A stretch of 64,000 bases of DNA from Bartonella doshiae NCTC 12862 = ATCC 700133 (GTDB lineage Bacteria > Pseudomonadota > Alphaproteobacteria > Rhizobiales > Rhizobiaceae): positions 1 through 64,000 of the forward strand of contig NZ_JH725097.1 in assembly GCF_000278155.1 (NCBI RefSeq), given 5' to 3'. Both the position numbers and the translations under genes were made by a program. This document shows, in pieces, positions 51,501-58,712 of the stretch. The notes under the pieces are model-generated. The model was not told the origin of the DNA, did no database searches, and saw only the letters and a program-made list of their open reading frames with translations. Every line of letters begins with the position of its first letter. The first letter of the stretch is position 1.

Positions 51501-53575
51501 TTTGATCGTATAGGTAAATCATCAATAACCGTGGTCGTATCTTCTAACGCAAGTTCTTGAGAAGCAGCAACAATTTCAAGAGCATAGCTTACGTCTTGTT
51601 TTTTGTGCATATGGTGAATTATTTTATTAAAGTTATCATCATGGGCACGTAAAGCATTGAGAACTTGCCAGATGACATTATACTTTTGGTTGTTTTCTAA
51701 GGCTATTTCCGGCGGAATATCAGCGGGTATCCCAATGGGTAGAATGATATAGCCTCTTTTTTTACCCTCAGCTCGACGCATGACGCGTCCTATCGCTTGA
51801 ATAATCTCAATTTGACTTTTGCGCGGGTGTAAAAATAGAACGGCATCAAGAGCAGGAACATCAACACCTTCAGAAAGACAGCGTACATTGGTAAGTACAC
51901 GACAAGTATTTTCCCCCGCATCTTCCTTTAACCAGTCAAGTTGTTTTGTACGCTCTTTAGTACTAAAGGTTCCATCAATATGAGCAAGGGTACAGTTAAG
52001 AGGGGGAGTATCTTTATAGTTTTTATGAAGAGCGCGCAAAGATTCTTGCACTTTTTCTTTTTTGAATCTTTTGCATATGCGTTTAGAAGTATCAATATCT
52101 TTGCAAAAAGCTAAAGCTCTACGCATGGGCTTGGGGTCATCTTCAAGATCAATTTTCAAGTCCATTTTGGTAAGGGCTCTATAACAGCCATTAATCTTGG
52201 TCCTATCATCGAGAATAAGTTCATAATTCTTATCGGTAATCAGATGTTGAATGGATTGGCTTACTTCTCCTTCGTTGACAACTAATATGATAACTTTACA
52301 AGGTGATAACAGCTTATCCTCTAAAGCACGCGAAAAGTTGTAAGTATAAAGTTGTTTGCCATAGAGTTTTTCATTATCCATGGATACCAAAACGTTATTG
52401 GATAAGACAGCATTCCTTTTCAGCTTGTCACTAAAGATCTTTGGGGTTGCTGTCATGTAGAGGCGTTTTTTGCCTCGAATAATGTTATTGTCATGAACCT
52501 TGATAAATTCAGATTCATGCTTGTCTGTTCCCAACACAACACCAGTTGTTCTATGGGCTTCATCACAAATGATCAGATCAAATTCGGGTAACCCATGATC
52601 TTTTTGAGCATCGGAAATCACTTGGATTGAATGATAAGTCGAAAAGACCACGGTCATCACATCAAGAGAAGTCTTATTGGCTTTACGCGCAAGTGCTTGC
52701 GCATCGGTCGTAGCCGGCAAGACAAGATCAGAGGCATCGAGACTAGCCTCATCATCATGTTTCCCTTTACGACGCTTGCCCACTTGTGTATCTGAACATA
52801 CCGCAAAGGAACGCAAGGGCACTTCTGTATCAAGGGTCCATTCACGGATTGTTTGTGACATCAAAGCAAGGGAAGGCACCAAAAACAACACACGCTTGCC
52901 TTTTCCTGCTATGGTCTCTGCTATCTTAAGGCTAGTGAACGTCTTGCCCGTTCCACATGCCATAATCAGCTTGCCACGGTCTGCTTCTTTTAAACCCTCA
53001 CAGACATCTTTCAGTGCTTCTTTCTGATGATCTAAAAGCTTTTTTTTGAGTTGCTCTTTAAGGGTCGCTTTACCTTTTTCTTTATATGCCCCCCAATCGA
53101 TTTGACTGTTTTCTAAATCAAAAAGGTTTATGCGTTGAATACGAACCTCTTGCCCCTCACAAGTCAGTTCGACATTATCACTCCAATCTGTTTCCGTGCT
53201 ATCAACTAGAATACGACGGGTGAAGATCTTTTTGCCAGAAGCTGCTATAAAACTATCAATATCTTCTTTTTTAATGATGTGAGAAGTATCATAGCATTTA
53301 CATTGAATAGCTGCATAACCTCCTTGATCACGGATTGTAGCGACCAGATCAATGCCGATATCACGTCCATCTTCATCATGCTCCTTAGCCCACTCCAAAT
53401 AAGTCTGAACCTTTTCGTATTCCTGCTTTTGTAAAGGGTCTTCAGATAAATAAGCTTTTACAAGATTTTCAAACAATGTTCCCAATTCACGGGGTGATTT
53501 TGCTTGTTGACGATAATATTCTAACAAAGAGCGTAAAGTGACATGTTCATGATCAGACTTATGAAGGTGAGACAT
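48593..53575 (-). CDS. Type ISP restriction-modification enzyme
   Basis: About 1660 residues from ATG 53575 (TGGAG upstream). Domains in order: an Mrr-like PD-(D/E)XK nuclease (DIGIDLVATIRDQGGYAAIQCKCY, about 70-95); a superfamily 2 helicase/translocase with MACGTGKTF (about 205), ICDEAHRTTG, YMTATPKIF and QAIGRVMRR; a coupler; an N6-adenine methyltransferase with DPFTGTGTF (about 925) and GNPPYSTGQ (about 1035); and a C-terminal target-recognition region with SYRPFTQQWLYY. Such single-chain enzymes cleave foreign DNA and protect one strand by methylation. No partner gene is needed. Intact, leftward, and alone. Confidence 0.9.
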   Translation of the reverse strand: MSHLHKSDHEHVTLRSLLEYYRQQAKSPRELGTLFENLVKAYLSEDPLQKQEYEKVQTYLEWAKEHDEDGRDIGIDLVATIRDQGGYAAIQCKCYDTSHIIKKEDIDSFIAASGKKIFTRRILVDSTETDWSDNVELTCEGQEVRIQRINLFDLENSQIDWGAYKEKGKATLKEQLKKKLLDHQKEALKDVCEGLKEADRGKLIMACGTGKTFTSLKIAETIAGKGKRVLFLVPSLALMSQTIREWTLDTEVPLRSFAVCSDTQVGKRRKGKHDDEASLDASDLVLPATTDAQALARKANKTSLDVMTVVFSTYHSIQVISDAQKDHGLPEFDLIICDEAHRTTGVVLGTDKHESEFIKVHDNNIIRGKKRLYMTATPKIFSDKLKRNAVLSNNVLVSMDNEKLYGKQLYTYNFSRALEDKLLSPCKVIILVVNEGEVSQSIQHLITDKNYELILDDRTKINGCYRALTKMDLKIDLEDDPKPMRRALAFCKDIDTSKRICKRFKKEKVQESLRALHKNYKDTPPLNCTLAHIDGTFSTKERTKQLDWLKEDAGENTCRVLTNVRCLSEGVDVPALDAVLFLHPRKSQIEIIQAIGRVMRRAEGKKRGYIILPIGIPADIPPEIALENNQKYNVIWQVLNALRAHDDNFNKIIHHMHKKQDVSYALEIVAASQELALEDTTTVIDDLPIRSKLEYSGLNIGLATYESSQTYEAQGELPLFSKCKDVIRAAIVNRFYDPSYWKRWAINVADLAQTHIARLTEVLTKSENEARRVFNDFMNELRSNLNTTISEQDAIEMLAQHLVTRPVFDALFEGHQFVQENPVSCALQRVLDALDNFTLKEESQDLKNIFRSVQFYTRGITTLEAQQSLIVELYNEFFRYAFPRTVEKLGIVYTPIEVVDFIIHSVDDVLRDEFGKSLGSPGISILDPFTGTGTFITRLLQLDLIKPEDMEYKYRYDIHANEIVLLAYYIAAINIEATYHGLMKGNYIPFKHIGLTDTFQMLEKKDLLQKLFKENNEYLEHQKKLDIQVIFGNPPYSTGQKSANDNAKNTSYPILNDRIAETYAVQSKASLMRNLYDSYIRAIRWASDRIDNAGVIGFVSGSGYIEKSTMGGLRKSLAKEFTSIYVLNLRGDIRKNMLSNGKAQEGENIFGNGSMTGIAVTLFIKNPNVSGECKIYYHDIGNNLSTERKLEMLQYFGSVGGIAREDGWKIITPDKHGDWIHQRDDSFERFIALGDKKDHNKKLFEAFSCGIVTSRDAWAYNSSREVLAKNMSNMIDFYNSEVKRFNDAYGHVDRRIRKNAIDNFVNTDESKISWSRALKKDLEKGKIFEFETTCITQSSYRPFTQQWLYYNQSFNEMVLQMPRIFPMGQVVENKVIQITGIGTRSGFSVLMAKNLPNLDAIEKCQCFPRYIYQNTTISKNKNEKQSHLFANATEESKNADLQRRDAITDEGLTHFKTAYPNETITKDDLFYYIYGILHSEDYRTRYADNLSKELPRIPCVKSADDFWKFVTAGRELGHLHVNYETVEPYPVTFKKGNPKLTDIQNPEKFYYVTEMKFAKAGKEKDKSTVIYNSNIIMTDIPLEAYEYIVNGRPALEWVMGRQCVKTDKKSGIVNDANRYAVETIGNPAYPLELFQRVITVSLETMKVVKNLPKLEIREAE

Positions 53576-54255
53576 AAAGAATAAACTCCATAACAATATA
53601 TTCTATTGATTAATTCTCTTCAAAAGAATCGAAATGAAGTTAATTAAATCCATTTAGGATAAATAGCGAGTATCAGAAGAGGTAAAGTCATTCAAAAGCG
53701 GATAAATTTTTTCAAAAGGTTTTTTAAAGGCTGTTTATCCACAACCCATGAGAGAGGTTAGATCAGCAAAATAGTGAAATTTTCTATTTATTTGATGTGT
53801 TAATTGACCTGTTAATCAAGACAAATGCACCATGGGCTTTAAAATATCAGAATGAGTATTTTGATAAGTTTTATGAATTATTTTATAGATAGGTTTTGAC
53901 GGTATAAAAATTGTCAAAACCCCTACAAAACGTATATTATTGATTGAATTTAGAGGTTGTATTATCAATATAGGTTGTTTTTTAAAGATCTGTAAAATAT
54001 TAACACATTGAAATATAACGTTTTTACTTTTTATCGTTTTTTATACAAAAGAAGCAACCGTCAAAACTCAAAACCCCTTCGAAATCTATAGAGGTTGTGT
54101 TTTGGATATCTTTGACACAAGATTTAAAAGGACCTCTGTATGTCTCTTCTTTTAAAAATTATAAAACCAAAACTCTCAAAGATAATTCGTGAACTCTCTG
54201 TAGGGAACGATAAGATCTTTGAAGGTTTGAAGGATAACAAAAAATTACAATGGCT
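53576..54255 (+). other. AT-rich gene-free region with repeats
   Basis: No gene is visible. It contains a perfect DnaA box TTATCCACA (53735-53743) and an inverted pair GTTTTGACGGT (53893-53903) and ACCGTCAAAAC (54058-54068). Possible replication region of the integrated element. Confidence 0.45.
53893..54068 (+). repeat. 11-bp inverted repeat, arms about 155 bases apart
   Basis: GTTTTGACGGT and ACCGTCAAAAC, parallel to the 35055/35227 pair in the other AT-rich region. Confidence 0.55.
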
Positions 54256-55290
54256 TTATTGTTTTATGCTGTTGTTTTTGACCAAAGGATGCCATTTATA
54301 GCGTATGGTAGGTCGACCGCCTTGAGAGCTATTATCTCCAGAGATTTCACGAATATATTTACAACGGCATAAAAGCTCTAAAGCTTGCTTAATGGCTTGA
54401 TTGTCTTTTAAAGACCTCCAACCTCTTTGGTGAATATCCCTTGCTGTAATAACATCGGGTAAATGATCACAGCGCTCTACAATTAATTTTGCACGCTCTG
54501 CTGTTAATGTATCATGCGCCGCATAAAGACGTTTGGCATGACTTAACAGATAGTTTGACCAACGCAAGGCTGTTGTGATGGCATAGAGTCCAATTTCAAA
54601 ACGACCCCCTTCGGTTAATTCAAAAATCAATGCAAGACTTACTATGGTTTTAGGCATTTTCAAAACATGCGCTTGTAAGCTTTCAGAAAGGTTATTCTCT
54701 TTGGCTTCTTTAAAAATCTTTTGCATCCATTCACGAAACATTTCTTGGGCTTCGGCAGAAAAACGCATCACAAGCGGATGTTCTGGTGAACAAAGGGGTT
54801 TACCAGAAAGAGAACGAAATGCCCCTTGATAGCTTTCCCATGCCTCTTGATTGGGAGGTCTATCAACCCACTTCCAATTTTTTGTATCATCGGGCCACAC
54901 CAGCATTTGAAAGCGTTGTAAGAAACCATCATTGCCTTTGCCATATAAAACATTGCGTATAAAGGGGAGAATGCGAGAAGGTTGAATGCCTCCAATTATG
55001 GATAAAGTGACATGAGGGATAAAAATGGTTCCACGCCCTATACGGTCATAGGTAAATTGATCATCTCCATTAAAAGCTGTTAGATAAAAAGCACGGTCTG
55101 TTTGATATTCTCTTCGTTCTAGATTGGCTAAAAAACCAGACAATTCATCACGCACCATTAAGAGACCACGGGGGTTTCTTTTAACAGTTCCCCAAGCTTT
55201 TCGACCATGACATCATTGATAATAAAACGTCGTTTACCAAGAGTATCATCATTATTTTTACGAGTAGCAACTAAGCGGTGTGCAAAGTGC
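54256..55290 (-). pseudogene. DUF3987 replication protein, 5' deleted and frameshifted
   Basis: From ATG 55158 a 300-residue frame remains: MVRDELSGFLANLERREY, IIGGIQPSRILPFIRNV, GGRFEIGLYAITTALRW, i.e. the DUF3987 body. Upstream, another frame encodes KRRFIINDVMVEKLGELLKETP, which precedes it in intact homologues; one C is missing from a C5 run near 55170. Sequence before about 55290 is unrelated. DUF3987 proteins act with Toprim primases in plasmid and phage replication. The missing part is where the toxin-antitoxin pair (55411-55970) now sits. Confidence 0.7.
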
Positions 55291-55410
55291 ATTATGCAAT
55301 CATATTCGCAACATTATAAAAATAGTAATCTATCATTACTTACTGATAAGGAGCGCAGTATTGTAGAAAATAATTTGCTTCAATTACCAAATAAATAAAA
55401 ATACAGTTAA

Positions 55411-55683
55411 TTAAGGAAATTTTTGCTTTGTATGAAGCACACGTAAAATACGCACAACGCCATTTGAAATATCATAAATCATGATATAATTTGGATGTAC
55501 AATAAGTTCACGTGTATTTACAATTCGTCCTAAACGACCAAGAGTAGGAAGTTTAACAAGTTTTTCTACTTTTTCAGATAAAAGTTGATCAAACTTTAAG
55601 GCAGCAGAAGGATTATCTTGTGATATGTATTCACGTATCTTTTTGCGGTCAACGTGTGCTACTTGTGTCCAAATTAGCTTCAT
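55411..55683 (-). CDS. RelE/ParE-type toxin
   Basis: 90 residues: MKLIWTQVAHVDRKKIREYI, PTLGRLGRIVNTRELIVHPNYIMIYDI, VRILRVLHTKQKFP, the ParE/RelE pattern with the conserved GR...RELIV..YIMIY core. ATGA overlap with the antitoxin gene. Depending on subtype it inhibits gyrase or cleaves mRNA. Confidence 0.85.
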   Translation of the reverse strand: MKLIWTQVAHVDRKKIREYISQDNPSAALKFDQLLSEKVEKLVKLPTLGRLGRIVNTRELIVHPNYIMIYDISNGVVRILRVLHTKQKFP

Positions 55684-55970
55684 AAAATCGATCTATCGAG
55701 TTTACTTTGTGTTTTTAAGCGCCATTCCTTTGCTTCTGCTTCGATTTCTTCAGAAGATATTATATCACCTGCATTAGCAGAATTTATCCCTAATTGAACT
55801 TGTTCCCGAAACCATAAATCGTGTGCACTTTTTTCTTTTTGTTCTTTTACGATATCGCGCATATAATCGCGCAATAATTGTGCAGCAGATCTATCACACG
55901 CCTTTGCTGCTTTGGAAAATTCATTTTTTAATACATCATCGACGCGAAAGGTAAATGTTGTCTCAGCCAT
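55680..55970 (-). CDS. RelB/ParD-like antitoxin
   Basis: 96 residues with an N-terminal ribbon-helix-helix (TTFTFRVDDVLKNEFSKAAKACDRSAAQLLRDYM) and an acidic C-terminal toxin-binding tail. Antitoxin-first order and ATGA coupling. The module replaces the junction of the primase and DUF3987 genes. Confidence 0.85.
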   Translation of the reverse strand: MAETTFTFRVDDVLKNEFSKAAKACDRSAAQLLRDYMRDIVKEQKEKSAHDLWFREQVQLGINSANAGDIISSEEIEAEAKEWRLKTQSKLDRSIL

Positions 55971-56074
55971 TTTACGACCACTTAATGTGTTACAATGTAG
56001 TTCTAATGTAATGTATTTTTACTGTTTCTTCAATAGGTACTATTAGAATAGATATTTTATATCTATTTTGCATT

Positions 56075-56782
56075 TTATAAGGTTGAAAGGGACGCCCATA
56101 AATCAACGGGCTCTGATAACAACCCAGACAGCAGAGCCAGACCGGTTTCAATGCCTTCACAAATAACCAGATGTTTTGGATTGGCTTGGCTTAAATGCAC
56201 CCCACCACCCATTACAGATCCCAACATGGCTTTTGCTGGTTTTTTATCTGTTTTGCAGCCATTGGATTTTAAAAAGGTTCTATGAATGGCAAAAGAACCA
56301 GCGCCCTTAACAAGAACAACCAACGCGGGCAGTGTCATCCCTAATGGATGTGGGCATTTATCGTGAAAGCGTAAATCAGCAGGCAATTCACAAGTAATTC
56401 CCCGCATGCGTAAATAGGTTTCTGCTAAAGTATTTTTGATTGGTTTGCTTTGTAGCCAAATTGCTTTTACTTTCTCTGCTTTCTGTTTTGCTCGTTTGAG
56501 ATCAGCACAAAACTGTTTTGAGAAAGAAAGTGTCTGATCATAAGCTTTATCAAAAAAGGCTTGTTTTCCAAGCAAGCCAATTCTAATGAGTGCTTGTATG
56601 ATCTCTCTAAAAGAGCAGCCAGCATAACAAGTGAGTAAAAGACGCCCATCATGTCCATTGGCAAGGGATAAGCTAGGCAGCCTATCATCATGAGCAGGGC
56701 AAGGGGCAAGTCCATAACGCCCATGCCAAACACCCCGCAAGGCACGTGTAATACCCTGCGCATTTCTATAATAAAATAACAT
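56075..56782 (-). pseudogene. Toprim primase, 3' truncated
   Basis: 235 residues: a zinc-finger-like CPAHDDRLPSLSLANG...CYAGCSF start, helical linker, and the beginning of a Toprim domain (HLVICEGIETGLALLSGL) that stops at DLWASLSTL, just after the catalytic Glu. The Asp-x-Asp part is missing. With DUF3987 it formed a P4-type primase unit; the deletion between them removed the active site. Confidence 0.7.
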
Positions 56783-56880
56783 TTTTTCATCCTATAACGT
56801 TGCGTCACAGGACGGATTTTGCTATCTTCAGATTGGTGAGTTTGAGAGAGCCTTGTCCGTCCTTACGTGACAAGGTTTTT

Positions 56881-57081
56881 TTATGCCACGTCGTTATAAC
56901 GTTGCTGTTTCGCTTGCTCGATGACATTGATAAGATCCGATTGTAACCAACGCGATAAAAAACCAAATTTTAAGGGCTTTGGTAAAGATCCATTAGTTAC
57001 ATGACGGCGGAATGTTGAGACACTCATATGAAGCAGTTTTGCACTTTCACGGTCTGTCAAAAGAATATCATTTTCTGTCAT
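56881..57081 (-). CDS. AlpA-type excisionase/HTH regulator
   Basis: 66 residues: LLTDRESAKLLHMSVSTFRRHVTNGSLPKPLKFG is the AlpA/MerR-like HTH. In P4-like elements such proteins activate the integrase gene or act as excision factor. It lies 210 bases from the integrase gene, on the same strand. Confidence 0.8.
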   Translation of the reverse strand: MTENDILLTDRESAKLLHMSVSTFRRHVTNGSLPKPLKFGFLSRWLQSDLINVIEQAKQQRYNDVA

Positions 57082-57256
57082 ACTAAAATCCTTTCAAAAG
57101 TAAAAAAATGAAAACAAATCATAAGTATTCATTAACCATATTTTGGTTGATTTATAAAGGTATTTTATTCATGAAAAACAGCGTCTTATCAGATAATTTC
57201 TCATTTGATTCTTTATGAATCTAATTGAGATGATATGAGAGAACAGAGAGAGAAAG

Positions 57257-57265
57257 TTATCCACA
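57257..57265 (+). promoter_or_regulatory. DnaA box
   Basis: TTATCCACA, a perfect consensus. Others are at 53735-53743 and 58482-58490, all within the same element and in the same orientation. Confidence 0.5.
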
Positions 57266-57291
57266 GATAATGGGGTTATGCACCCCATATC

Positions 57292-58458
57292 TTAAGATTG
57301 ACCGGTGACATAAGCCGCCCATTTATTCATATAGACACGGCGCTGTTCTAGATAGTCAGTCCGACGATAGGCACGCTCTACTTTACCCCCGACCGTGTGA
57401 CCTAGAATGGTTTCAGCGACCTCATAAGGAGCATCGGTTGTTTCTGCTAGCCAATCGCGTAAACTAGAGCGAAACCCATGGGGACGTGCTTTAAGTCTAG
57501 TCTGTTGCATATATTTTGCCATACAATTCTCACCAATGGGACAACGACCGGTAGGAGAAAAAAGAAAATTACTTTTGGAGAGACAACGGGCGTGTTCAAT
57601 CACTTTCATTGCTTCTGTTGATAAAGGGACGCGAAACTCTGTTGTAGCATCACGCCTTCCTTTCATATTCTCAGCAGGGATTATCCATATATCCTCATCA
57701 ATCTGATTGTCACAAATAAAACGCAAGGGACGCGTACGAACGCCTGTAAGAATAAGTAAACGTAAAGCCAGATGTATTATGGTTGTTGTTTGGCAAAGTG
57801 TTTGATAAAAAGTCGGCACTTCTCTCCAATCCATGGCTGGTATATTTTGTGCTTTATGGCGTTGCTTTCCTAAGAGAGCTTTTGCTTTTGCTGTTGCTTG
57901 TAAATCAACATCCAATCCCAGTGCAGCCGCATGTTTGAGACAAAGATTAAGACGAATTAGTGCTTTCTCTGCTGTTGTAGCTTTTGTATGCCAAATAGGA
58001 GCAAGGGTATTGCGTATCTCTGTTTGTGTAATCTCAGAAACGGGCAGACAGCCTAATTTTGGAAGAATATAAAGGCGTAAAGGTAAAAACCAATCCCCAG
58101 CCTTGCCATCATCTTTTAATTCAGCTTTACGACTTTCAAAAGCATCCACGGCAATATCTTTTAAATAATGGAGATTACGCATTGTTTCACGCTTTTGTTT
58201 CTCACGTTCTTTAATGGGATCACGTCCTTCACGAAGAACAAAACGCCATTGGGTTGCCAATTCACGCGCTTGTTTTAAAGAGACATCTCGCAACGCACCC
58301 AAGCCCATTTCGCGACGGCGTCCGTGAATGGTATACCGTAAAATCCATTGAGCACCACCATCTTTACGCTTATGAAGAAGCAAGCCGGCACCATCGTTAT
58401 ATTTGCCAGCCCCCAATGTTACTACAGCCCTTGCATTAAGACGATTCATAAGAGCCAT
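57292..58458 (-). CDS. int: Tyrosine recombinase integrase, P4 type
   Basis: 388 residues from ATG 58458 (AGGAGTAAAA upstream; the longer frame to 58587 is unsupported). N-terminal DUF4102-like domain (LNARAVVTLGAGKYNDGAGLLLHKRKDG, GRRREMGLGALRDVSLKQAREL). Catalytic Arg in LTGVRTRPLRF, HGFRSSLRDW supplies His and Arg, ILGHTVGGKVERAYRRTDYLEQRR supplies His and the tyrosine. The gene start is 176 bases from the right boundary of the element, as is usual for an integrase next to its attachment site. Confidence 0.9.
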   Translation of the reverse strand: MALMNRLNARAVVTLGAGKYNDGAGLLLHKRKDGGAQWILRYTIHGRRREMGLGALRDVSLKQARELATQWRFVLREGRDPIKEREKQKRETMRNLHYLKDIAVDAFESRKAELKDDGKAGDWFLPLRLYILPKLGCLPVSEITQTEIRNTLAPIWHTKATTAEKALIRLNLCLKHAAALGLDVDLQATAKAKALLGKQRHKAQNIPAMDWREVPTFYQTLCQTTTIIHLALRLLILTGVRTRPLRFICDNQIDEDIWIIPAENMKGRRDATTEFRVPLSTEAMKVIEHARCLSKSNFLFSPTGRCPIGENCMAKYMQQTRLKARPHGFRSSLRDWLAETTDAPYEVAETILGHTVGGKVERAYRRTDYLEQRRVYMNKWAAYVTGQS

Positions 58459-58481
58459 TTTTACTCCTTTCTTAAGTATTT

Positions 58482-58490
58482 TTATCCACA
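58482..58490 (+). promoter_or_regulatory. DnaA box upstream of the integrase gene
   Basis: TTATCCACA in the promoter area of the integrase gene (complement: TGTGGATAA). May regulate the gene or be part of an origin. Confidence 0.45.
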
Positions 58491-58633
58491 CACTCATCCC
58501 ACTTGTTATGTGCAAATGAATGGTTTTGATTGATTCAAAATAAACAGGTCTGAAATGAGAGAATCTTAGGATATTCGGGTCTCTCATTCAATATGCAAAA
58601 CAGTGAATTATCCTTATAAATCAAAGTGTTGCA

Positions 58634-58711
58634 GAGATACTCAAAACGCCTGTCACTATTCCTTTGCGTGCAGATGTTCGTGAACAATTCAAGATTTTAT
58701 TGAGGTTTTAA
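58634..58711 (+). pseudogene. Displaced 3' end of tail gene I, with right element edge
   Basis: From GAGATAC (58634-58640) the frame reads EILKTPVTIPLRADVREQFKILLRF, stop, followed by the ATG of the DUF4815 gene after one base. It continues the frame broken at 30718 in tail gene I. There is no start for it here. Confidence 0.65.
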
Positions 58712-58712
58712 T

